From NCBI GenBank assembly GCA_964548365.1, contig CAZJRD010000085.1:1-14348 (forward strand): a stretch of 14,348 bases of DNA, given 5' to 3'. Origin of the DNA: B46-G9 sp964548365. Its GTDB lineage: Bacteria > Desulfobacterota > DSM-4660 > Desulfatiglandales > Desulfatiglandaceae. Positions 7,987 to 14,348 of the stretch are shown here, piece by piece; within the stretch, counting starts at the first letter, position 1, and the number at the start of each line of letters is the position of its first letter. The notes under the pieces are model-generated. The model did no database searches. It saw only the letters and a program-made list of their open reading frames with translations, and was not told the origin of the DNA. A program made the translations under genes and the position numbers.

Positions 7987-9948
7987 ATGTCTTTCCCCGC
8001 AAAAATATTGATCGTTGATGATGAGCCCCGTATTCGTGACAGCCTGAAGCTCCTGTTGGACGAGCAAGGGTACGACGTCTATACGGTCAGTTCCGGACAG
8101 GAAGCCAAAGATATCCTCTCGGTATATCAATTTGACCTTGCCCTTCTGGACATGGTTATCCCGGATATGAACGGCCACCAGCTCATGGAGCATATCTATG
8201 AGACAAGCCCGGATACCGTGGTCGTCATCATCACGGGGCACGCATCACTGGATTCTGCCATCGGGGCGTTGCGGAGAGGGGCTTATGACTACCTGAGGAA
8301 ACCCTTCGAATTCGAAGAGCTCCTCAAGACCGTGCAAAACGCCCTTGATCAAAAAAAGCTCAAAAACGAGAAGGAAATCATCAACGGGAAGTTAACCCTT
8401 TCCGAAGAGAGATACCGGTACCTGGTCCAGAATTCTCCTGATATCATTTATACCCTGGATGAAAACGGCAATTTTACTTTTGCCAGCCAGGCGGTCAAAC
8501 GCCTCCTGGGATACGACGCTGACCAACTCATCGGAAAGCACTACTCTGCCATTATTCATGATGAAGACCTGGAACGCGCCAAGTGGGTTTTCAACGAAAG
8601 AAGGACCGGGGATCGCGCTGCTACCGGTGTTCAGTTGCGCCTGAAGGCCGCAGAGGGCCATGAGGCCTTCCGCGCATGCGAGGTTCGCCACCTGACCATA
8701 GAGCTGAAGGCGACCGGGATGTATGACAAAGCCGTCCTGGAAGCGGGCAAAGTATACCTGGGCACGCACGGTGTGGTCAGGGATATCAGCCACCGTAAGC
8801 GTCTCGAGGTCCAGCTTCAGCAGGCCCAGAAGATGGAGGCAGTGGGTACCCTCGCCGGCGGTATAGCCCACGATTTCAACAATCTGCTCATGGGCATCCA
8901 GGGATACACCTCCCTCATGCTCCTCAAGATCGATTCCAAGCACCCTCACTACGAGAAATTAAAGAGTATTGAACAGTATATCGAAAGCGGGGCCGAACTT
9001 ACAAAACAATTACTCGGTTTTGCCCGTGGGGGCAAGTACGATGTCAAGGCCGTTGATCTCAATGAACTGGTGCAAAAAACCGCAACCATGTTCGGAAGGA
9101 CCAAGAAAGAGGTGGTTGTTTCCACTAAATTCGAAGAAGACCTGTGGTCGGTGGAGGTTGATCAGGGTCAGATCGAACAGGTCCTGCTCAATTTCTTCGT
9201 CAACGCCTGGCAGGCCATGCCCGGGGGCGGCGACCTCAAATTGGAGACAAAAAATGTGGTTCTGGATGTTTCAGCAGTAAGCCCATACGAACTTCCTCCC
9301 GGATCGTACGTAGAGGTACGCGTTAGTGACAGCGGTCTCGGCATGGACGAAAATACCCGCCGCAGGATTTTCGAACCATTTTTCACCACCAAGGAAATGG
9401 GCCGTGGAACGGGCCTGGGACTTGCGTCAGCTTACGGCATCATCAAAAATCACAACGGTATTATCGATGTGGAAAGCAAAGTGGGGGAAGGCACCACGTT
9501 CACCATTTATCTGCCCGCCAGCAAAAAGATGGTCCAGAAAGAAGCACGGCAGGAAGGGATCATTCTCCGGGGCCCGGAAACAGTGCTCTTGGTGGACGAT
9601 GAAAACATGATCATCGAAGTGGGCGCTGAAATCCTGGAAGCGCTGGGTTACGAGGTCCTGACTGCCAGGAGCGGCCCGGAGGCCCTCGAGGTCTTCAAGA
9701 CCAACAAGGGACAGGTAGATATCGTGGTCCTGGACATGATCATGCCCGGGATGGGGGGAGGCGATGCCTATGACCAGTTGCGGGAAATCGAGCCCAACGT
9801 GAAAGTACTCCTCTCCACCGGATACAGCCTCCGGGGCGAGGCTTCCGAAATATTGAAGCGAGGCTGCAACGGTTTCATTCAAAAACCCTTCAACATCAAG
9901 ATGCTCTCCCAGAAGCTCAGGGAAATACTGGACACTCCTCCCCCATAA
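7987..9948 (+). CDS. Hybrid two-component protein, REC-PAS-histidine kinase-REC
   Basis: A 653-residue cytoplasmic protein. The N-terminal receiver (about 6-120) has acidic pair Asp11-Asp12, phospho-acceptor Asp55, Thr83 and Lys105. A PAS domain (about 138-270, from LSEERYRYLVQNSPDIIYTLDENG) follows. The kinase has GTLAGGIAHDFNNLL with His295, an N-box at Asn402/Asn406, SDSGLGMD (447-454), FEPFFTTK and GTGLGLA (474-480). The C-terminal receiver (about 530-645) has Asp537-Asp538, Asp583 and Lys633. No DNA-binding or enzymatic output domain is present, so it probably acts as a phosphorelay hub. The upstream HDOD kinase is the obvious candidate phosphodonor for the N-terminal receiver, inferred from adjacency. 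The ATG at 7987 is preceded by GAGAG at suitable distance. The gap to the upstream kinase shows no clear terminator, so the two probably form one operon. Confidence 0.93.
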   Translation: MSFPAKILIVDDEPRIRDSLKLLLDEQGYDVYTVSSGQEAKDILSVYQFDLALLDMVIPDMNGHQLMEHIYETSPDTVVVIITGHASLDSAIGALRRGAYDYLRKPFEFEELLKTVQNALDQKKLKNEKEIINGKLTLSEERYRYLVQNSPDIIYTLDENGNFTFASQAVKRLLGYDADQLIGKHYSAIIHDEDLERAKWVFNERRTGDRAATGVQLRLKAAEGHEAFRACEVRHLTIELKATGMYDKAVLEAGKVYLGTHGVVRDISHRKRLEVQLQQAQKMEAVGTLAGGIAHDFNNLLMGIQGYTSLMLLKIDSKHPHYEKLKSIEQYIESGAELTKQLLGFARGGKYDVKAVDLNELVQKTATMFGRTKKEVVVSTKFEEDLWSVEVDQGQIEQVLLNFFVNAWQAMPGGGDLKLETKNVVLDVSAVSPYELPPGSYVEVRVSDSGLGMDENTRRRIFEPFFTTKEMGRGTGLGLASAYGIIKNHNGIIDVESKVGEGTTFTIYLPASKKMVQKEARQEGIILRGPETVLLVDDENMIIEVGAEILEALGYEVLTARSGPEALEVFKTNKGQVDIVVLDMIMPGMGGGDAYDQLREIEPNVKVLLSTGYSLRGEASEILKRGCNGFIQKPFNIKMLSQKLREILDTPPP

Positions 9949-10053
9949 CGAACGACACGTCCATTTCAATTTCCACAGGCAACAGTGCTCCATCACTTCA
10001 AGGGTATCCGTCACCACCCCCAATGCAGCCGGATATGCTCCCACTTGGAGGAG

Positions 10054-10635
10054 CTAAGAAGATTTACAGCAAGAACGTATCTTCTTCCTTCGAAAGAAAA
10101 AATGAAGAATCCAAACCAAAATTCCAGTTGCAACGATCAGGCCCATGATCCGAAGCTCATAGTGCCTCACTTTCCCGATGACAGACTCAAGCACGTGGCC
10201 AAAGAGATAGCCCCCTGATCCGATGACAACAGCCCATACCAGTGCACCGATACCATTTAAAATGACAAATTTTCTGGTTGACACAGCACTCATACCCATG
10301 GCAAAGGGTGTGACCGTTCGCATCCCATAAAAGAAACGAAACGCCAGAATCAGGGGGGTATTGAAACGATCCAGCAAGTTATGAACCTTCTCTGCTCGAA
10401 ATTTCCAGGAAGGCCACCTGGCAAGCACCTTCTGGTTGTGCTTGCAGCCGAGATAAAAAAAGAGTTGATCCCCCATCAGGCTTCCGATAAAGGCTGCCGT
10501 AATCACCCATCCCAATGACAGATACCCCTGATAGGCGGCAAAGCCGCCGATCACCAGAATCGTTTCCCCCTCGAGGAATGTTCCCATGAGTATAGCCGGA
10601 TAACCGTAGGTTACTATGATTAATTCAATATTCAT
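10054..10635 (-). CDS. DedA family (SNARE-associated/VTT domain) membrane protein
   Basis: A 193-residue inner-membrane protein with several hydrophobic segments. Family hallmarks are the N-terminal FLEGE (20-24), the glycine-rich re-entrant segment GSLMGDQLFFYLG (51-63), the FRFFYGMRTVTPFAMG stretch (99-114) carrying the conserved arginines and proline, and a C-terminal hydrophobic helix (about 163-180) with a basic tail FRRKK. DedA proteins are linked to undecaprenyl-phosphate or phospholipid flipping and to membrane homeostasis; the exact substrate here cannot be inferred. Length is typical. The ATG at 10635 lacks a strong ribosome site. It lies convergent to the hybrid kinase (105-bp gap) and 269 bp downstream of the decayed metabolic operon on the same strand, without an obvious functional link. 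Confidence 0.9.
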   Translation of the reverse strand: MNIELIIVTYGYPAILMGTFLEGETILVIGGFAAYQGYLSLGWVITAAFIGSLMGDQLFFYLGCKHNQKVLARWPSWKFRAEKVHNLLDRFNTPLILAFRFFYGMRTVTPFAMGMSAVSTRKFVILNGIGALVWAVVIGSGGYLFGHVLESVIGKVRHYELRIMGLIVATGILVWILHFFFRRKKIRSCCKSS

Positions 10636-10904
10636 GGCTATAGATTCAATGTCTTACGCTTACCTTTCCTGCTAACGACCTTTCTGCAAAAGCACCGTTT
10701 GGATAATAATGTCGAGGATCACCAAAATAAAAAGCAGAAGCTTTTCCGCTAGAGTGCTCCTCAGTTTTCAATGCAGAGGATGTTTTAATTCATCGGCCCT
10801 GCTTCCATGCACTTAGGTTAGGGCCTGCTGCAAAATAACTATTACATTTATGAGCCAGTTTCAGGTCATATTCGGCCGATTCCCTAACGAGACTTCCTGT
10901 TTTT

Positions 10905-11365
10905 CTAAAATTCGCCCTGCACTTTATGGAAGGTGTCTCGAAGCTCCTGGCAGCTGTTCAAAAAGCCCTTTTTGACATCTTCCCATGCATTGCTGGAGCT
11001 ATGCTTCAAGCCGCCATACCACTCGGCGACCTCATTGCGCTGTTTTCTCAGCGCCTTCAAGCTAGCCCTTGCTTTCTTGCGAGCGGACTGATCCATCTGG
11101 CCCCATTTCTTATTGAGTTGGGATTCCAGGCTGTCGATGGGGCATCCAGGTCGTCCAGGACAGCCTTTCCCTTCTTAACGGCTTCATCCCGCTGATCGAC
11201 GGAATACTTCTCGATTGCCTGAACAGCTTCCGTCACCTTCTCTTTGACATCTTTCGCCCCCGTCTCATTCGTCGACGTTTGTGCCGCGAAGGAAAGTGAC
11301 CCCATCGCGAAAAAGACAGCCGTGATGAACACCAGAGAAGCCTTTCTTGATTCTTGAGTTTTCAT
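10905..11365 (-). pseudogene. Small exported coiled-coil protein, split by a one-base frameshift
   Basis: The start ATG 11365 has AGGGGG 9 nt upstream. It encodes a signal peptide (basic n-region, hydrophobic LVFITAVFFAMGSL, likely cleavage after SFA near residue 27), then a charged helical region rich in Lys, Glu and Asp. The frame is lost at a G4 run (11139-11142 on the plus strand). Adding one base joins DLDAP to IDSLESQLNKKWGQMDQ and continues to the stop at 10905, giving about 153 residues ending HKVQGEF. Without the correction the first frame stops near 11057. The restored C-terminal half (KKARASLKALRKQRNEVAEWYGGLK) is typical of small unnamed periplasmic proteins; I do not know a function. 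It may be a true pseudogene or a sequencing error in a homopolymer. It directly follows the xfp remnant and was probably part of the same operon. Confidence 0.75.
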
Positions 11366-11402
11366 TTTCCTTTTCCCCCTTATAGAATTTATGTCCCAGA
11401 TG

Positions 11403-11921
11403 CTTCAGATAAATGCCCTTGTCGCCGGTCTGCGGCAACCGGTCGACGGCGTCCATCACGAGGTGGAAGCGGTCCAGATCGTTCAGCACCGTCATATCAA
11501 AGGGCGTGGTGATGGTTCCTTCTTCCTTGTAGCCGCGGACGTGGATGTTGTCGTGGTTGGTACGGCGGTAGGTCAGCCGATGAATCAAGCCACGGGTAGG
11601 CATGGTAGGCGAAGATGACCGGCTTGTCCCTGGTGAAAAACCCGTCGAAATCCATATCGCAAGCCGTGCGGGTGCTCGGTCTGCGGCTGCAGCTTCATGA
11701 GGTCGACGACGTTGACCACCCGGATTTTCAGGTCGGGCAGATGCCGGCGCATGAGGGAGACGGCGGCGAGCGTTTCCAGGGTGGGCACATCCCCACAGCA
11801 GGCCATGACCATGCCTGGCGCAACGCTTCGGTCGTTGCTGGCCCACCGACAGATAGTTTGCGGTGCGCCAGTAGGCGTCCATCCTGTGGAGCAGTTCCGG
11901 AGAAAGCGTTTTTGCCTTCAT
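11403..11921 (-). pseudogene. xfp: Phosphoketolase (xfp/xpk) remnant with core deleted and frameshifts
   Basis: Phosphoketolase cleaves xylulose-5-P or fructose-6-P with thiamine diphosphate and phosphate to give acetyl-phosphate. The start ATG 11921 has GGGAG 9 nt upstream. The first 28 residues are the family N-terminus (LSPELLHRMDAYWRTANYLSVGQ). At about 11838-11846 the sequence jumps to the C-terminal domain in another frame: WASND, then VMACCGDVPTLETLAA and VVNVVDLMKLQPQTEHPHG. A second frameshift near 11657-11662 leads to DMDFDGFFTRDKPVIFAYHAYPW. A third near 11586-11589 leads to LIHRLTYRRTNHDNIHVRGY and the family end as far as GIYLK (about 11403). The last 25-30 residues are also absent. 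Against a usual length near 790 residues, about 600 central residues (all thiamine-diphosphate and substrate sites) are missing. It cannot be functional. Confidence 0.9.
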
Positions 11922-11939
11922 GGTTCAATTCTCCCTTTT

Positions 11940-12092
11940 TCAGCCAAGGCCGAGAACACGGTAGACCGTGGTCGCGGTCATCCATTCCTCGTCCGTATGA
12001 ATGACACGGGCGGGGACCCGGCCGGTCTTCGAGAAAATCACGCTCGATGAGCCGCAGTTGATCGTCAGGATACGAGGATTAGCCGGTTTCAT
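11940..12092 (-). pseudogene. ackA: Acetate kinase (ackA) remnant: 50-codon ORF joining both ends
   Basis: Acetate kinase converts acetyl-phosphate and ADP to acetate and ATP, the step after phosphoketolase. This short ORF (ATG 12092, stop 11940-11942, 50 residues) begins MKPANPRILTINCGSSS, the N-terminal family signature with the Asn and the phosphate-binding NCGSSS. It continues without frameshift into SKTGRVPARVIHTDEEWM and ends TATTVYRVLGLG, the family C-terminus (E. coli AckA has the related RPAVVIPTNEELVIA at the same place). The junction is at about 12039-12044. Some 350 of about 400 residues are gone, including catalytic Arg and His residues, so no kinase activity is possible. Its start is 14 nt after the ribonuclease stop with GAGG overlapping that stop, and xfp starts 18 nt after its end, as in an intact operon. 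The reading frame is open, so a 50-residue peptide could be made. Confidence 0.88.
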
Positions 12093-12106
12093 GGATGATT
12101 ACTGCC

Positions 12107-13603
12107 TCATTCTGCAATCCGCTTCTCCTCCACCACTCTCTTAAAGTCGATATATCCGTGCTCCACATCCGTGCGGACCAGTTGCACGCGGAGCCTATGG
12201 CCGACATCCATGCCTTCAAACCCGATCTCCAGTCTTCCTTCAATGGGTGGATGCAGAAGACGGACCCACGTGCCTTTGTTCGATGCACCTGTGACGATGG
12301 CATCGAACTGCTCGCCGATCCTTGATTCCACGAGTATTGCTGCTGCGGATTTTGTGATTTGCCGTTCAACTTTTTTCGCTGCGTCTTCCGATTCAGTGCA
12401 GTGCTGTGCAAGCGCTTCCAATTCGTCGTTCTCGTAAGGCTGGGCATTTCCCGCCATTGCCGCTTTCAACAGTCGCTGTGTAATCAGATCGGGGTATCGG
12501 CGGTTCGGGGCAGTGGAGTGAACATAATCCTTGACCGCAAGACCGAAGTGCCAGGCGCCACTGGCTCCCGGAAGTTCGGCGACGTATTCGCCCGCACCCA
12601 TGAGCTTGATGACACTGAGAGAGAGATCCGGAAAACGGAGAGGATCAGCAGCTTTCGCCGATACCAGAAATTGATCCAAGGCCTTTGAGTCGGGCTCCTT
12701 GGGCAACGTTGCGCCCCGCTCTGCGGCAAGCTCGATGATCCGGGCCCAGCGTTTGGGTGTGCGAACCACACGCCGCAGCGACGGAAACTTTTTGGACGCG
12801 AGGTATCGTGCGGTAACGCCGTTGGCAGCGATCATGAAGTCTTCAATAATGTCTTTGGCCCTGCTCCTTTCCTGGGCTTTCAAGTCCTTGAGGGCATCTC
12901 CGTCAAAGACCGGACGTGCTTGTATGGTATCAAGATCAAGCGCGCCGTGCAGGTGCCGAAGCGCTTTCAGTTTCTGGGCCACGCGGTCCTGGAGTCGAAG
13001 GTTCTCGTCGAGACCACTGACCGTGCCGATCTCTTGCGGCATCGGTCCGTCACCCTCCAGCCAGCCGGCAACGCTTTCGTAGGCAAGCTTTGCACGATTA
13101 CGCACCACAGCTCCATAAAGGTCCGAACTCTGAAGCGATCCATCCCCGGCAAGAACCATCTCTACAACGATGGCAAGACGGTCTGATGCATAGTTGAGCG
13201 AGGTAAGATTCGTGGAGAGTTTCTCGGGCAGCATCGGAAACGTCTCGGCAACCGTGTAGACCGAGGTGGTGTTTTGCCGCGCATGATCGTCAAGGGCCGA
13301 TCGCTTTTTGACGACAGCGTCAACGTCGGCAATGGCGACCAGGACCTTTACAGCCCCATCGGGCATGGCTTCGGCAACGGTAAGCTGGTCCAGATCACGC
13401 GAATCATCGTTATCGATGGAGCACCAGAGAAGGTTCCGGAGATCACGCGTCGATTCCTCAGCTCGCGTCGCCGGCCCGTGGATTCCGTCGAGTTCAGCGA
13501 GCGCCCGGACCGGAAAATCCGGAAAAAGTCCTCTTTCGAGCATGGCTCGATGGGCAATTCTTTGCAGGATCGAGCGGTGTTGTCTGTCGTCTGTATTCCT
13601 CAT
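12107..13603 (-). CDS. RNB-domain ribonuclease (RNase II/R family), short form
   Basis: An intact exoribonuclease-like protein of about 498 residues. The RNB active-site stretch is SIDNDDSRDLDQ (63-74 in the GTG-start numbering): Asp65, Asp71 and Asp73 correspond to metal-binding Asp201, 207 and 209 of E. coli RNase II. The fourth (Asp210) is Gln74 here. Conserved blocks follow: VLVAIADVDA, FPMLPEKLSTNLTSL, RAKLAYESV and the RNA-binding HSTAPNRRYPDLITQR. There are no N-terminal cold-shock domains; the C-terminal 75 residues resemble a degenerate S1 barrel. The expected reaction is 3'-5' hydrolysis of single-stranded RNA. AGGAAGG lies 7 nt before ATG 13603 (9-10 nt before would be usual for either end of the motif), favouring it over GTG 13606. 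It sits between the glgP and ackA remnants and is the only undamaged gene of the operon. Confidence 0.92.
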   Translation of the reverse strand: MRNTDDRQHRSILQRIAHRAMLERGLFPDFPVRALAELDGIHGPATRAEESTRDLRNLLWCSIDNDDSRDLDQLTVAEAMPDGAVKVLVAIADVDAVVKKRSALDDHARQNTTSVYTVAETFPMLPEKLSTNLTSLNYASDRLAIVVEMVLAGDGSLQSSDLYGAVVRNRAKLAYESVAGWLEGDGPMPQEIGTVSGLDENLRLQDRVAQKLKALRHLHGALDLDTIQARPVFDGDALKDLKAQERSRAKDIIEDFMIAANGVTARYLASKKFPSLRRVVRTPKRWARIIELAAERGATLPKEPDSKALDQFLVSAKAADPLRFPDLSLSVIKLMGAGEYVAELPGASGAWHFGLAVKDYVHSTAPNRRYPDLITQRLLKAAMAGNAQPYENDELEALAQHCTESEDAAKKVERQITKSAAAILVESRIGEQFDAIVTGASNKGTWVRLLHPPIEGRLEIGFEGMDVGHRLRVQLVRTDVEHGYIDFKRVVEEKRIAE

Positions 13604-13702
13604 CACGTCACCTTCCTGGAATATTCTGTGTTGATTTTATGCTCAATGAGTGCATGCTCCTCGCCACCGCGATCATTCGCCAACCCTGCGAGTGGCCTCA
13701 AA

Positions 13703-14178
13703 TCATCGCTGCCACAGGATTTGGGCGGCTTCCAGGGGAACCGAAACGCCATCATGCTGCGGAATGACTCGCGCCGTATAATCCGTCGCCGGGCGGGTCG
13801 CTGACACTTTCGCACCGTAAAGGTAGCCGCCTGCCGAGCCCGCCGGTTGGCGAACGCGCTTCATCTCCTGCCGCACCGGGTCGCCGCCCTTGACTCCGTG
13901 CCTTGCCGCTTGACTTCCACGAGGTCATCGACCTTTTTTCGGAAGCCGGGATCGGCTAAGACGCTCTCGATCTGGTCGTGCGAGACCGTCTGAAGAACGC
14001 CCCAGGGGTTATGAGTCAGATCCCAGAGCGCGGGATCAAGCTCCCGCCACACTTCGTCGGCGGCATGATTCCACGACCAGCGCATGTCCAGGGCCAACTC
14101 GGCCAATGAATCGTATCCCTCGACTTCCGTAGGCAGAAGACTGTATATGGGGTTAATGACACGTGTTGGCTTGCTCAT
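13703..14178 (-). pseudogene. glgP: Alpha-glucan (glycogen) phosphorylase remnant with core deleted
   Basis: Glycogen phosphorylase releases glucose-1-phosphate from alpha-glucans. ATG 14178 has GGAGA 5 nt upstream and opens about 92 residues of the N-terminus: LPTEVEGYDSLAELALDMRWSWNH, DEVWRELDPALWDLTHNPW, then a helix ending EVKRQ near 13903. After a junction at about 13897-13903 the family C-terminus follows in a different frame: HGVKGGDPVRQEMKRV, GGYLYGAKVSATRPATDYTARVIPQHDG and VPLEAAQILWQR, with its own stop at 13703-13705. Read straight through, the N-terminal frame runs into nonsense and stops at 13861. Only about 155 residues remain of a protein that is usually 700-850 long, and the pyridoxal-phosphate lysine and catalytic site are absent. 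It is a clear pseudogene or an assembly collapse. Confidence 0.88.
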
Positions 14179-14187
14179 GATTTCTCC

Positions 14188-14348
14188 CTATAGTGCATCG
14201 TCGGCTTTTGCGGCCCCAAGCAAGGCGGGCAAGTCATAATTGATCAGATCGCCGATGCGCTCAATCGCGAGATCCGGCGGCGGATAAGTGGCGATCGCTT
14301 GAGGATCGAGCGCATACTTTCCCTGGCGCGGCCATACGGTCGTCAGCC
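14188..14348 (-). CDS. C-terminal end of a probable HAD-type hydrolase (partial)
   Basis: The last 52 codons of a minus-strand gene that continues beyond the window; stop TAG is at 14188-14190. The tail reads WPRQGKYALDP, then YPPPDLAIERIGDLINYDLP and ends KADDAL. The pattern of a short strand with RQGKYA followed by PDL.IERIGDLL resembles the C-terminus of HAD-superfamily phosphatases, where the last strand and helix follow the cap, but too little is visible to name a substrate. It ends 9 nt before the glgP start, so it belongs to the same operon. No catalytic DxD motif lies in this part. Confidence 0.5.
   Translation of the reverse strand, partial: LTTVWPRQGKYALDPQAIATYPPPDLAIERIGDLINYDLPALLGAAKADDAL

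Noticed and set aside
10040..10060. Possible hairpin gctcc...ggagc at the convergent end of the hybrid kinase and dedA
   Set aside because: Only a 5-bp stem with no T-run on either side; too weak to call a terminator.
11265..11921. A single 218-residue protein read straight through the xfp remnant
   Set aside because: The middle of this frame (Arg/Pro/Ala-rich) is the wrong frame of the phosphoketolase C-terminus and its end overlaps the next gene; it is not a real protein.
13861..14178. A complete 105-residue short phosphorylase-like protein
   Set aside because: Its last residues are the out-of-frame reading of the glgP C-terminal segment; the correct C-terminus continues in another frame to 13703.

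Overview
The window is bacterial DNA. It carries housekeeping genes (uvrA, pdxA), a two-gene sensory operon, and a degraded central-metabolism operon. The HDOD-GAF-kinase and REC-PAS-kinase-REC proteins, the Desulfobacterota-like protein sequences and the moderately GC-rich codon use suggest a Desulfobacterota ('Deltaproteobacteria') lineage. This is inference: no rRNA or other taxonomic marker is present.

Layout. (1) 5-751, minus: a protein with an N-terminal four-Cys motif and a C-terminal J domain. (2) 752-1108: no convincing gene, but short heptamer-like repeats. (3) 1109-3928 and 4033-5067, minus: intact uvrA and pdxA, separated by a degenerate 7-bp tandem repeat. (4) 5068-5751: a 684-bp divergent intergenic region with a strong 19-bp-arm inverted repeat, a candidate sigma-54 promoter and a sigma-70-like promoter whose predicted start coincides with the next ATG. 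(5) 5752-7914 and 7987-9948, plus: an HDOD-GAF-histidine kinase followed by a REC-PAS-histidine kinase-REC hybrid. (6) 10054-10635, minus: a DedA-family membrane protein. (7) 10905-14348, minus: a decayed operon. In transcription order it holds the C-terminus of a probable HAD-type hydrolase, glgP (alpha-glucan phosphorylase), an RNB-domain ribonuclease, ackA (acetate kinase), xfp (phosphoketolase) and a small exported coiled-coil protein.

The main discovery is in region 7. glgP, ackA and xfp each keep a recognisable N-terminus and a recognisable C-terminal part, but their central catalytic regions are missing. What remains of acetate kinase is a clean 50-codon in-frame ORF. The phosphoketolase ends meet at a sequence that can be read as belonging to both ends. 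The ribonuclease between glgP and ackA is intact, and the small exported protein downstream has a one-base frameshift in a G4 run. The intact operon would have released glucose-1-phosphate from glucan, split sugar phosphates to acetyl-phosphate and made ATP plus acetate. As written, that route is dead here. Either the operon is being lost through repeated internal deletions, or the assembly has dropped the cores of three adjacent genes. Read mapping across the three junctions would decide.
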